Below, one piece after another: positions 51,177 through 62,425 of a DNA stretch of 64,000 nucleotides. Made by a program: the position numbers and the translations under genes. A model generated the notes under the pieces. It ran no database searches, was not told where the DNA came from, and saw only the letters and a list, made by a program, of their open reading frames with translations. Within the stretch, counting starts at the first letter, position 1; each line of letters begins with the position of its first letter. The DNA is from Dasyornis broadbenti (taxonomy: Eukaryota; Chordata; Aves; Passeriformes; Dasyornithidae). Location: NCBI GenBank assembly GCA_013397935.1, contig VZRN01006621.1, positions 304,731-368,730 on the forward strand, read 5' to 3'.

Positions 51177-52647
51177 GTTGTAGTTACTTTTAAGTATAGA
51201 TTGTTCCCTGAAGGGTATTATATAAATTTTATTCACCACAGGAATGTCAGTACTGGTGCAGTAACCACTGTGCCTCTCTGGCGTGCACACAGGCACCCTC
51301 ACACACTAATTTGGGATGTTGAAGACATTTATCCCCAGTTGTTTTATAACTTTGCATATGTTCACCAGAACTACTACCATGAATTAGCACAGCATGCACC
51401 AACAAAGTGGCTGAGTTACAGTCTCTGCATTGCAGGATGAAAACACTAAACAACATTTTTATGTAGGTAGTAAAGAACAATGCTTTCAAATTAAGCTAGT
51501 TGAGGAATTAGACTGGACAAAGTATAAAAACCTTGACTGGCATTTTGTCCTAATAGCAGAGTCAGCAATCCTATCCTAGAAAGTCTTATAGGATCCTCAG
51601 TACCTGCAAGTGGAAGGCATTTAGTTCTGAATCTCATCTGTAAATGGTTCAGTCAGCAGCACAGTGCCCCCTAAGCCATGCTTGTGCAGTGGATGTGCTC
51701 CCATTTAAAGGAAAGTGCTGTCTGATACATTATTTCTCCTCTCATCTTTTAGAAAAAGCAGGCAACACTGAATATGTTGGTTTGGTTGTTTTGTTGATTT
51801 GTTGTGTGTGGGTTTTTTGATAGGATTTTTTGTTTGTTTTCTGTTTGATTGACATTTTCTAAGCAGAAATGAAAAAGTTATTTATTGTAGTCTCTAAGTA
51901 GGATGATTAGTAACTTCAGCTACAAGGGAAAAGTATTTCCTTGTTTCCATAGGTATATATAATAAAAAAAGAACCACACCTTAATTTGCATTAGGTAACT
52001 ATACCATACTATGTCTTCTTTAGAAAAGTATGAAATGGAATGAAATGAAATATTCTGTCAAAGGCAGTGAAGTAGGTTAAGGAAGCCTTTTGGTTATTTT
52101 TCTAAATCAGTCTTCTTACCTCTACGGTTAGGCAAAATGCCAAACATGTGCCAAACTTTTAAATTAATTTTTTGTTTGCCCTGAAGACAAACATTTACTA
52201 TCATTCAGTAGAAGGACAATTTATGCAGAAGGAAAGCTTCAGGGTTTTCATACTACTGTGTATGGTTGACTGCAGCACAGAAGAAAAGATTTGGAAATGA
52301 AGGAGCTACGCTTAGTATCTCAGAATGAAAAATAAATCCTGTACCTTGAATATAGGCAGTGATTTTATCACCAGTGCTAACTGAAGTCATAATTTTACCT
52401 GTGTTTTCCATTGTACTTCTTCTGATCGTGAAAAACTAATGGGGCATTGATGCACATGAAATTGAATTTATCCCAACCCCTAATCTGAATGATGAACTAA
52501 ATTAAAATATAAGAAATGCTCATACTGTTTTACAGAGACCCAGTCAGAGAAATACATGCAGGCATCTACGTTTGCCACGTTTCATTGGCTTCTGTACCCT
52601 GTCCTCCTTGTATCTTGTCACTCATGTACACAAAACAGACTCTCACA

Positions 52648-52677
52648 GGCACACACAGACACATCACACACACACAG
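52648..52677 (+). repeat. CA-rich microsatellite
   Basis: Imperfect CA repeat broken by GA and TC steps. Confidence 0.85.
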
Positions 52678-53518
52678 GTTCAGGACTACGTCGTTTTCAA
52701 AGATACACATTAGGGAAGTCATCCTGAGGAACTCTTTGCTTGCCAAAACACTCAGTTCCAGACCACTGACAGTTCAATCGGTCAAAATGTGGTGTGAACT
52801 AAAGGCACATAGTAGTTTTTGTTCATTAGGAAAGGTACTATTGGGGTGGGCTAGGAGAAAATGAAGAGAGGATTTATTTCTGCCTTTGCATTATTTACAG
52901 TGCCCTTTACACAAAGTAAAGTTAGGTGACTGCTAAAGCTTTAACAAGCAGCTGAAGGTAAATCTGCAGGAGGTCTTCTTTTGCTGCAATTTCAATCCTC
53001 AGTTATCACATAATATTACAAACATGGGGGGAAAAAACCCCAAAACCCTGAAATTGCTATTCAAATGCCAAGCTTAATGTTCTTCACATATAGTTCAACA
53101 TGGCATGCGTTTTTACTGTATAAAAAAGGCTCACATATGTGAGTTGAGCTAAAGAATCTGCCTGCCACCACCATTAAAATGCATCTGCACATTATCCCCG
53201 TAAGTTAAGGAGCAGAACTGTAGGTATTACGAACACGGTCACACACAAACACATACACAGACCGCCGCTACCTTTCTATGCCTGTATTTTGCAGGTCCCT
53301 TTGCAACTGCCTCGGATAAGCAAACACGTTTCTACAGCACCACAAGGTGAAGGCTCACGTACCAGCGGTAACTTTAACACAGACAAATTACAGGTTGTGC
53401 ACCCACTACAACAGCATTATTGCTCAAAATATTTTGCGCTACTTAGAAGGCTGTGTTAGCGGCACCGCTGTCCAGAAATATCCATGTTTCCACATATTAA
53501 AGTGTCATTTTATTTAAG

Positions 53519-53532
53519 CCTTACCTTGGCTG
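53519..53532 (-). promoter_or_regulatory. Strong splice-donor match, minus strand
   Basis: On the minus strand the sequence reads CAGCCAAG|GTAAGGCTT, with the intron starting at 53524 and the exon ending at 53525. AAG|GTAAGG pairs with U1 snRNA at most positions. It sits at the left edge of the CpG island, where the donor of a first exon transcribed leftward would be expected. I found no donor of similar strength leaving the island on the plus strand. This is the main evidence for transcript direction; a donor match alone can be coincidental. Confidence 0.45.
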
Positions 53533-53559
53533 ACTTGCCCTAACTGGTGACAAGGCACT

Positions 53560-54250
53560 TTAATTTATAAGAAGCAAATGGGGACTTTTCGCAGTGCTGG
53601 CGGCACAGCTGCTCGCCGTCCTCAGAGAGGCACCCGGCTCCGCATCCCTCGGAGCCCTGAGCCCCGCGCCGCCGCTCCTGCAGCGCCGGCAGCCCGGGCG
53701 ATTGGCCGCGCCGCCNCCGTCCTTCTCCTCTCCCCGCCTTGTTTTCCCCGTCTCCAGCACTTCGGGGCCGCACGCAGCCTCCTGCGCGCAGTGGCAGAGC
53801 CGGGCTATCCCCGGCACTCGGACAGATGCGCGAGTCATCCTTCCACACACCCATCCTTCCTTCCATCCATCCGCCCATCCTCCCTCCCGTACCGATATAA
53901 CCGGTCCGTTCGGGCACAGGAATATCTTTGTCCGGCAACTGCGCGGCGGCTGCGACCCTCTCCCGCCTTTTCGGGCTTGAGGTGCAGAAGAAGGACGGCT
54001 CCGGCTTGGTGACAGCGAGCCCCTAAATTCGGTGCCGGGAAGGGGGGCCGTGGGCCGGGAGGGCTGGGCTGCCGAGCGGGGCGGGAGTGCACAGAAGGGG
54101 CGCACTGCCGAAAGCGGGCAGTACGGCACTGCTGTGGCAAGCTGGCGATAAATTTTCCTATTTCTGTGCTAAGTCGTCACAGCCTGCTAAACATTCCACT
54201 GCCGGCTCGTTCATCAGCCGTCCTGTACATGGTCCGGCGGTGGCTGTAAG
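53560..54250. promoter_or_regulatory. CpG island, probable promoter and first exon
   Basis: This is the only CpG-rich block in the window: by hand count about 60 CpG in roughly 650 bases, whereas the flanks are strongly CpG-depleted. It holds an inverted CCAAT box (ATTGG at 53701-53705, reading CCAAT on the minus strand) and an Sp1-type GGGGCGGG near 54078-54086, with no clear TATA box. That is the usual make-up of a CpG-island promoter. All open frames through it (up to 189 codons) are low-complexity, Arg/Ala/Pro/Ser-rich and overlap on both strands, so the transcribed part is more likely 5' UTR. One N at 53716 marks an unresolved base. The minus-strand donor at 53524 suggests leftward transcription with a long first intron. 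The gene cannot be named from this sequence. Confidence 0.75.
53846..53889 (+). repeat. CCAT/CCTT-rich simple sequence
   Basis: Imperfect tetranucleotide repeats within the CpG island. On the minus strand they give the Gly-Trp-Met-rich string seen in overlapping frames, which shows those frames are repeat-derived. Confidence 0.85.
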
Positions 54251-54796
54251 ATTGACATTGAATGATGCCCTTTAATGCCACCTTCCAGTCCTGATGGGGC
54301 AAAGGAGGTGTCACATTGGTGACCCGACTCCTACCAGATCAGCCCGACTCCTTTTAAGATTCCCTGCCCTCTAAAACCCCTATATTCATATCACTACAGC
54401 AGTGACTGTAAGTTGGTAGATAATTTGTGCCCTTTCAGGCTGGTCTGGATCAAGGCAGGCTGACTGATGCAAAAGTCGTTCAAAAATCTGGACGTCGTAT
54501 AACATCTTTACTCCAAACACACCTTATTCGGAATTAAGATTAATGGCATCCTCCTGGTTCAGGATTTCAGCAATGGGGCAGCCGTGTCACACTGCTTATC
54601 CAACCTGCTACGGCAGTGTATTAAAAATGTAATTAACATATAAGTGAAAGCCCTGGCACATTCCCTGCTGGTGCAAAGGAACCTTGCTTCCAGCCAGCAG
54701 GACGTGTACCCTGGAATGAGCCATGAAACCAGAGTCTGCTTGAGTCCCAAAGCTCCAGCAGGAAATGACAGGATGAAAGAAAAGAAAGATGCTGCC

Positions 54797-54818
54797 TTTT
54801 TTTTTTTTTTTTTTTTTT
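54797..54818 (+). repeat. Poly-T tract (22 T)
   Basis: Uninterrupted 22-T run. The Phe-rich frame crossing it is not a gene. Confidence 0.92.
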
Positions 54819-57800
54819 ATGTATTATGGGTCAGAAGCAGCATCTGAAGTATAAGTGATAGGTACCCCATGTACAAATGATCTGGATTTGAAAAGGAGAG
54901 CTGAAAAGAGAAATTCTACAATTTAACATAACCGGAAGGGAAGCTGTTACACCGGATTAGATGGAAAGAACAACACTGCTCACTGAGATCACTTGGAATG
55001 TTGGATTTTGAGAACTTTTCAAACAAAATCGCTCTGAGCTGCTCAGCAATATACATTAAAAATGATTTTGCTAGCAGGATAGGGAATTGAAGGCAAGAAG
55101 CAGCTAGTTGTTTGAATTTAGGGAATGTAAGCTCTTGGAGGGAATGAAATAGAAGCTGTTTCAATTTGCTATTTATACGTCCTCTGGCTTGCAACTGCAG
55201 CACATATGAATCAATGCTTTAATACACAGTCTTCAGAATGTTCTCTCTCATGCAACTTCTGTTAGGTTGTGCATAGCTCCAGATTCAGATCTCATGATCT
55301 GAGGGATGGGCTGCTTCTATCCAGATGCTTTCACTATTTTACTGCACTATGGCAGAAGCAAATTTTTAATCTCCTTTTCAGGGAGGTAGTTCCATTAGTA
55401 ACATGGAGGGGGGAAAAAATGGAGGGGAAAAAGGAATGAAAAGACACACCTTTCCTTTCATATTCTTAACGTCTAGACAATTTCACATGAAAACGGATTC
55501 ATGTCAAAACATCTTCCAGAGGTTCCCATCTCAGTGCATAAAGTGAAAGAGAAAAAATATAGGGTTGCCTTTCAGCATACCTACCCTTGGATGAAATGCT
55601 GCTTAGGTGTATCAACCCAGGGATACAACTGAAAACAAAATATTTTATTTTAAGGTCTTTTCTAAGTAATTTCCTGTGAATAGGACAGAATTATGAATAT
55701 TCACTGGATACTGAGAGCATAAGTCATCAACTCATTTGTTTCTGCAATAAGATGTTTGACAAGCAGAGGGAAGCCTTGATGCTCCAGAAAAGCATTTAGA
55801 GGGTGAAAATCTGCAATTATTTCTTCATATATATAAATAAAATTTATATCTATAAATAAAATAAATACGTGCTCATACATTCATATTGACATATTTCAGA
55901 GACTTCTCACAGGCAGGAGCAAAGAATGACTGTGTAAAGAGATTACAGCCAGTATTGCAGGCTAATTTGATATACAATGATCAAAGTTTTTCTTAAGAAT
56001 TCAAAATTATGCCATTTGAAAGAAAAAGCTGACAGTTTGAAAAAATTAGTCTCAATGAACTCTGACATTTCTTCTAAGCCTACATTTTAAGACTAAATAT
56101 TGAGATTTGGTGTTACTGATGTTAGGTCGATCCTTTCATCAGTTTCAATGCTAAAAGAATCTGAACTTGTCAAGAGGAAAAAAAGTCTGAGGAAAAGAAT
56201 CTCAAAATGAAGTTGCTATCTGGGACTGCAGCAGTATTGCCAAAGGAGTTCAATGGAAATTTGGATATAACTCTTGGAGTCATTGTGTGCATGGGTATTG
56301 CCTAAGGAATCCAGCAAACTTAACACAGTTCTAGCAGTATATCAAAACACAGAACTTTGTCAATCACATTCAGCAAGTTCCCTTCCTAGACTTGAGAGCT
56401 TGTGACAATGATTATAGGGGGGCAGAAAAAAAGAAGGGCTCTTTTTGCCCCTTCTAACTTGTGGACTTGTTATGTTTAAAAGCAATACTGAAAAGGAGAT
56501 AAACTAGTTGTGAAGGTCATATATGGGTGTACCTAAAATAAATTAATTTCTACAGAGCAAAACAAAATTATTCTTTTCCTGCTCTAGTTAATAAATTATA
56601 GGATATGCTCGCAAAATCAGTCTCTTTTTGTGGGTGTTTAATATGCTAAGCAGGCATTGATTGTCTTGCAGGTAACTGCTAGAGAACTAATCATCCAGCT
56701 AACATTCAACCAATTACAAAAAGACTAAGTGGTTCATTAATACATAAAGTAATGAAAGTTCCAGGTCATTTATAGATTACAAAGTTCTTGTACACAAAAT
56801 AGATTGGGAATGGCTAAGATCATATTGGGGTAAGGATGTTGCCAAGTTCAAGTCCAGCTCTTTCTTTTTCTTAAACATGTGCACTCTAATAGCTGCAGTC
56901 GAAGAAAATTAGCTCAGTCGCTGCCAAGAACCTCTGCTCACACACTGAGAGCAATTGCACTGGGAATTTTCATGCTCTTGTTCAAAAGCACCAGGGAATA
57001 ACACAGTTACCCCTACCTCCAGCAGCAACTTCCCAGTCCTACAAAAAAATTAAAAACCACTTCCCTTTTTTCTAGATTTGAAAGAGTGAAAACAAAGGAT
57101 TCAAACATTGCGTGCCACCAATTTCACATTCACAAATCATTATTTTTGTTTTCAGCTGCAGTGCATGAGAACCAGTCCCAGCAATGTGTGTGAGAACATT
57201 GACACTCCCCAATCTCTGTTTCTTGTCTTTTCAGATGGACATTTTTTTTATTTGCAGTTATTACTAAATATTCTTAGAACTAGTAATTTATGCAGAAATG
57301 AATTTTCTTAAAAGTTTGTATATGATCTGCTAATGGCAGTTCTTCAGAAATGATCATCTAAAAATATATTGATAAGTGGAATTAACAATTGGGCCTCGAG
57401 TTTAAAAGCATAATATGTTAAGCTGAATATAAAAATAATGCATATAGTTTGATGATGCATCACAATGGGACATAATTGACTCACCACGCTACTGCTATTT
57501 CTATTTCAAAGAGGACCTTAATGTAGTAAAACATAAAAATGCAAAAATAATTTTGACATCAAATGCATTTACAGTATTGTTGCATTTCTATCTCTAGATA
57601 GCTAACAGAAAATCATACCAAAATAGATCACTGGAGTCAAAATTTTCATTTTCTGATACATAATGGTGGGACAGAGATTTTTAACTTGTCTAGTGGATGA
57701 ACATACAACTGAGCCATCTTCATGTTCCTAATGAAGACTCTCTGGAGGGTTCTCAGATCATGCCTTTATTGTATTTTTATTTTTGTTTTTAATTTGGCAA

Positions 57801-58453
57801 TGTGCACAAATATTCAGAGGGAGTAGGATTAAGACAGTTCATTTTGCATGTGGTCTCTCTGAATATTCTGTAAGGCATGCATTTCCTCTAAAAAATTAGG
57901 ACAATTGTTTAGAAAAAGTAAATTTTTAATACAGGTTAGCAAATTCTACACTATCCTATTTGCAAAGGGAATGGCACTGCTGATGCTGCCTTGGCTCCTT
58001 CTACACTAAGCATCACTGGAGTATTTTCTAATAAAACAACAACAGCTGTTCCTAGATATATGATGCCAATAACAGTTGCCAGTCACAAAAAACTTGTGAT
58101 AATATAGTCACTTGCCTTTAGTATTGCATGAAACAGCAGATAAAATACACTGACAGGACTTGGTGAAAACAAAATAATACCTGGCATTTTGTTATCTGTT
58201 ACCATAAAACTCTGAGCTAATCAGTCGCTCTCTGAATGCAGGGAAGATAGAAAAAGATTTAAAGGGACACAAAAGCATAGTATGGTGTGTCAATCTCTCA
58301 GTCTCTGCATGAAAACAGACAAGGAGGAAGGCTCAGCTGAAAGCACTGAAGTGATTGACTTAGACATTAGTAGATCTTTCTGCCCATCCTGTGGAATTTC
58401 ACACTAACATTTATAATAGACACCATTCAATCAAAAACCTTGCTTAATTAGGA

Positions 58454-58469
58454 AGTTTCCTAGGAAACT
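58454..58469. promoter_or_regulatory. Perfect 16-bp palindrome, RFX/STAT-like
   Basis: AGTTTCCTAGGAAACT equals its own reverse complement. It contains TTC-N4-GAA, the spacing preferred by STAT6-type sites. It also resembles an RFX X-box (GTHNYYATRRNAAC) except that the central AT is TA. Binding is an inference from pattern only. Confidence 0.4.
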
Positions 58470-59379
58470 AATACAACTGTGTAATTGTAGATCATACAGT
58501 GACCAGTGTAAAATGGGATATTCCTGGTAACTGTATAATGTTCATGTGTAATGGGTGGCATTTTTATAAGTTTAAATCTGGCAATGAAACTATCCTTTAA
58601 AACTAATGTAGGCAAACTTTTTTCATGCACAGGCAGATATTAAATCCTCACAGGTCAAGATTCTCGCTGAATTGTTGCAAATGGTTGTTTAGATACTCAT
58701 CAGAGAACATCAGATACAAATAGGTCCTATTTCAAATTATGAATATTATACTTCGTGGAGTTTGGCTCTTATATCTGGTAGTGAGATGCAACCTTCTTTC
58801 CCACTGTAACAGGAGCTTTAATAAATTTTTGCTTAGAGGTAGGGAAACACTAACAAGCAAAGACTCCAGGGGCATTATAAAGAGAGATTTTCATAATATC
58901 GTCCTAAATGACATTATTTCTGGGGCATGTTATGTACTTTTTATCTTTACTAAATAAAGAAATTTCTTCTCTTAGACTCAGCATTCAGTAGGCTAACAGC
59001 AGATCAAAAAAAGAGAGATGTAAAATGTTACAAGATGATGATGCGACTTTTACTGAAGTGAGAGTGTCCTTTCCATTGAAATCATAGTGCTGAATCATGT
59101 TGAAGATACGTCACGAAAAAATTGGGTATTCTTTAATACAGAATTTTCACCGAAACTTAGCAGTCCTCCTATACTGTATCCTATACTCCCTGTGCTATAG
59201 CTGGATGCTGTTCCAGTTACTCCTTTTTAGCACTTTTTTCAACATGAAGGCATGTGCAGATATTGTTTTGCTCCTTCCAAAAAGGTACAGAACCAACAAT
59301 ATGTTTAAATATGGCAATATATTCTATAGTTTCATGCCTGCTCAGTAGGCACCTCTGGTTAGAGTCTGGTTTCCTCTTC

Positions 59380-59700
59380 TTTACCTCCTCTGCTTCATCA
59401 GGTGTTTTTATATTTTGGTGAGACCTCCCCAGAGCTTTCTCCTCTCCAGGACAAACAGCACCAACTCTCTGCTTCACCTGGTGTGGTGGATGTTCTGATC
59501 CATTAATGAGGTGCGTGACTGTTTGCCGGACTTGCTCTAGTACACACTCGTGTGTCTTGTACTGGGGAACTGAGAATGGGACTCAGTATTCCAGATGGGT
59601 CTCACCAGGACTGAGGCAGCTTCTGGACAACATCTCTTAACCTGCTGGTGATGTTCTCCTAAAGCAGCCCAGGATTCTGTTTGCCTTCTTTGTCACAAGA
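59380..59700 (-). mobile_element. CR1 LINE, ORF2 C-terminal piece
   Basis: Minus-strand CR1. On the plus strand it reads 'ctttctcctctccaggacaaacagc', 'ccaactctctgcttcacctgg', 'tccagatgggtctcaccagga' and 'gcagcccaggattctgtttgcc'. These are reverse complements of the ORF2 C-terminal region of CR1. The left border is diffuse and the CR1 3' terminus is missing. Inactive. Confidence 0.85.
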
Positions 59701-61303
59701 GGGAAAATTTGCACTATATTTATACTAGTCATGTTATGTAATTACACCGAGCACTAACATAGGACCAAAGTTGAATTTTAAAATTTGCTGAGCTTTGTAG
59801 TAGAGCTCTGAGTCGTTGAATCACCTATAATTTGTGGGACTACAGCATTTAGTACAGGGCTGTAGAATCAGTTAATGTCTAATCCCAGTGCTTCTCTTAA
59901 CTGGACTCATCTGATTTCCAATTAGAGGAGGAAAAAGGATACGTCTTAAATTTCTGAAAGAGGAAGAAACTGAGGGGAAGTGAAAGAAAGGATAAACTCT
60001 TCGGTCACTTCCAAATTCTGAAAGCTTGGCTTGACAGTATTTTCTTTTAGAAGTGTCAAATGAGAAAACAAGATTAAAAACCATACAGCACCATCCATGG
60101 GGGCACCCTTAATGAGCTGTAGCTGATAGGGATTCGTCCCCATAAAGACTAATCTGTAGGCACAGCATCCTTCTTGTCCTGCAGTGAGTGGCCTTGTGTG
60201 TGTGTCCCTCTCCAGTGTGCTTTGGCAAAAGGGGTAAATCGTAAGATTTTACTGAAGGTTTTAAAATTCCAACGGAGCTAAGTCTCTGGTATCACCAAGG
60301 TAAAAGCCCCTCCCTGCTGCCCCTCTGTTGCACTCCTTTAGCCAAGTAATAAGACAACTGAAGAAATGGAAATGAAAGTCAGGAAATAAGTTGATTCTTA
60401 TCTCCTTGTTTTCACTTAAATAAAGAATGAGATTCCACCAGCCAACTACTTGCTCCCATGTAGGTAATGTCATGGGTGCCATTTATTTAATAAAACCACC
60501 ATCTACTGGAATGCTTCTCAAAATGTGCTTTTCTTTTGCCATTTACTTACTACCACTCACTATAATTAGTTAGAATTAAGAAAAAGTAAGTCTATGACTA
60601 GTATGATCTGTTTAATAGGCCAAATAAGCAACAAGAAATAACCTCATGTTAGGTGGTGACAAACAATGAAGCAGAGACATATGTTTGTTCTGTTCCCCAA
60701 GTATAAACAGAACACAGAGTTTCACTAACTAATAAATTTACTTTCATTTTAATTAAAACAGAACATTTAGTTACATTTCCTCTGTTCCATCAAAGAATTA
60801 AATAGATAAATGGCTAGCAGGGGAAAAAATGACAACATTTTCTTTAGTGCCCCAACTGCACACATAACCAATTACTACCCATCTGTTCACTAAAGGTGTA
60901 GGAAAGGCATATCATATAAAGCCTTATTGCCTTAAAAAGGCTTGCTAAAGTACTTTGGGTTTGACCCCATATCTTCCAAAATGCAAAAAATTTTTCAAAA
61001 AGTAGAGTTTGTCAGTTCTGTTTTGGTATAATATCAGATAAACCGTTGTTACTGTTTTATTCTTCTGATTCTTTTTACCATTCCATCAAAGCTCCTGGAG
61101 AGTGGCTCCCCCTCCTGTATTTGGTTACTCAATTGGAGTAACCAAACTCAGGCTTTCAGGAGTTTTTAAGAAAACCTGGTCCATCAACTGATAAAATGTG
61201 TCATTCTTTCAGTCCTGTTGGAGTTATGTAGGTAAACTGAAGAAATACGAAATGGGACAGGATTCATCCAGCACTGTTGTCACTGGAGAGGTACTCCCTG
61301 CTG
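59701..61303. other. Non-coding background
   Basis: AT-rich sequence between CR1 copies. No gene recognised. A hairpin is listed separately. Confidence 0.65.
61120..61146. repeat. Perfect 11-bp inverted repeat
   Basis: TTTGGTTACTC (61120-61130) and GAGTAACCAAA (61136-61146) are perfect reverse complements around AATTG. It is too short for a microRNA precursor. It could act as a cruciform or a dyad binding site. Confidence 0.85.
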
Positions 61304-61915
61304 CAGAATAACAGGTTTGGGTTGGAAGGGATCTTTAAAGGTCATGTAGTTCCAACCTCCCCGCCATGGGCAGGCACACCTTCTGCTAGATCACTTTGCT
61401 CAAAGCCCCATCCAAGCTGGACTTCAACACTTCCAGGCAGTGGGCGTCCACAGCTTCTCTGAGAAACCTGTGCCAGTGCCTCACCACCCTCCCAGTGAAG
61501 AATAAATCTAATCCAAATCTACCCTTTTTCACCTTAAAGCCATTGCCCCCTGTCCTTGCACTACATGCCCATGTCATAAGTTGTAGGCCTCTTTAAATAT
61601 GGAAGATTGCAATAAAGTCTCCCAAAAGACTCCTCTTCTCCTGGCTGAACAACCCAAACTCTCTCAGCCTGTTTTCACAGGGGAGGTGCTTTAGCCCTTT
61701 GATTGTCTTCATCCTCCTCCTCTGGACTCACTCCAGCAGACCCATGTCCTCCTTATGTTGGGGTCCCCAGAGCTGGACTCAGTACTCCAGGCAGGATGTC
61801 ATGAGAGCAGAATAGAGGGGGAGAATCACCTTCCTCAACCTGCTTGTCACGTTTCTTTTCATGCAGTTCAGGATACATTTGGCTCTCTGGGCTGCAAGTG
61901 TACGTTGCCCTCTAT
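61304..61915 (-). mobile_element. CR1 LINE 3' part (one arm of an inverted pair)
   Basis: Minus-strand CR1 with the 3' end at about 61304 ('gtttgggttggaagggatct' on the plus strand). It runs through the 3' UTR and the end of ORF2 ('ctgtgccagtgcctcaccac', 'ctcagcctgttttcacaggg', 'cctctggactcactccagcag', 'agctggactcagtactccag'). It stops near 61915 at the equivalent of the block before 'RANRILGCI'. A 63-codon minus-strand frame (61386-61577) is a remnant of the ORF2 C-terminus. Directly adjacent is a plus-oriented CR1 RT segment, so the two may come from one inverted insertion. Confidence 0.93.
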
Positions 61916-61929
61916 TAAAGAAAGTTCCT

Positions 61930-62425
61930 CAGCAAGCGAGAAATGGCAAACCATGTCCATCTTCCAAAAACTAAGAAGGAAGATCCACAGAACAACAAGG
62001 CTGGTCAGCTTTACTTGAATCCCTACCAAATTTGTAGAGCAAGTCATCCTAAGAAAGCTTTCCAGGCTTGTTGACAGCAACCTGACTTGGACTGGCAAAT
62101 ATGGATTTACCAAGAGAAAATCTTGCCTGATCAACTTGTCTTCTCTGGTGAAACAACTGGATGTAGAGCAACACAGCAGGGCAAATACCTTCCCTTGACC
62201 TGAGTAAGGCTTTCAGCACATTCTCTCACAGTATCCCCATAGCCACACTAAGGATTTATGGGTTGGATGGAACATAAGGTAGTGAAAGTCTGGCTGGGCT
62301 GTAAGACTCTGAGAACCATGTGTCAAGAGTCAGTATTGGTCTAGGCACTGTTTAGCATCTTCATCAACATGAACAGTAGGACTCTGTGCAAGTTGACAGA
62401 TGAAACTGCATTGGATGTTTCTTTG
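61930..62425 (+). mobile_element. CR1 LINE RT segment (other arm of an inverted pair)
   Basis: Plus-strand translation follows the CR1 reverse transcriptase. There is a 'KWQTMSIFQK' block (degraded form of the 'W..ANV.PIF' motif), 'RLVSFT', 'YGFTKRKSCLINL' at about 62100-62142, and a degraded 'LSKAF' near 62200-62216. At about 62394-62424 is the region of the ADD motif, here reading TDETALD, so the catalytic Asp pair is lost. A stop and frameshifts break it. In CR1 order this segment lies upstream of the 61304-61915 piece, with roughly 70 codons missing between them, and it is inverted relative to it. Confidence 0.85.

Larger units (their letters stand above)
48915..53518. other. Non-coding background
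   Basis: AT-rich sequence up to the CpG island, without a recognised gene. Frames at 49175-49480 and 50577-50891 (about 100 codons) lack family or splice support. GC content and CpG frequency rise from about 53.2 kb. Confidence 0.6.
54251..59379. other. Non-coding background right of the CpG island
   Basis: AT-rich sequence with no recognised gene or interspersed repeat. Under leftward transcription this would be upstream flank of the promoter. The stretch 57330-57960 has motif-dense, non-repetitive AT-rich sequence that may include regulatory elements (see findings). Confidence 0.6.

Noticed and set aside
53540..54140. Overlapping frames of 101-189 codons through the CpG island
   Set aside because: CpG-rich DNA is poor in stop codons. 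The frames overlap on both strands, are Arg/Ala/Pro-rich, include translated CCAT repeats, and several cross an N.
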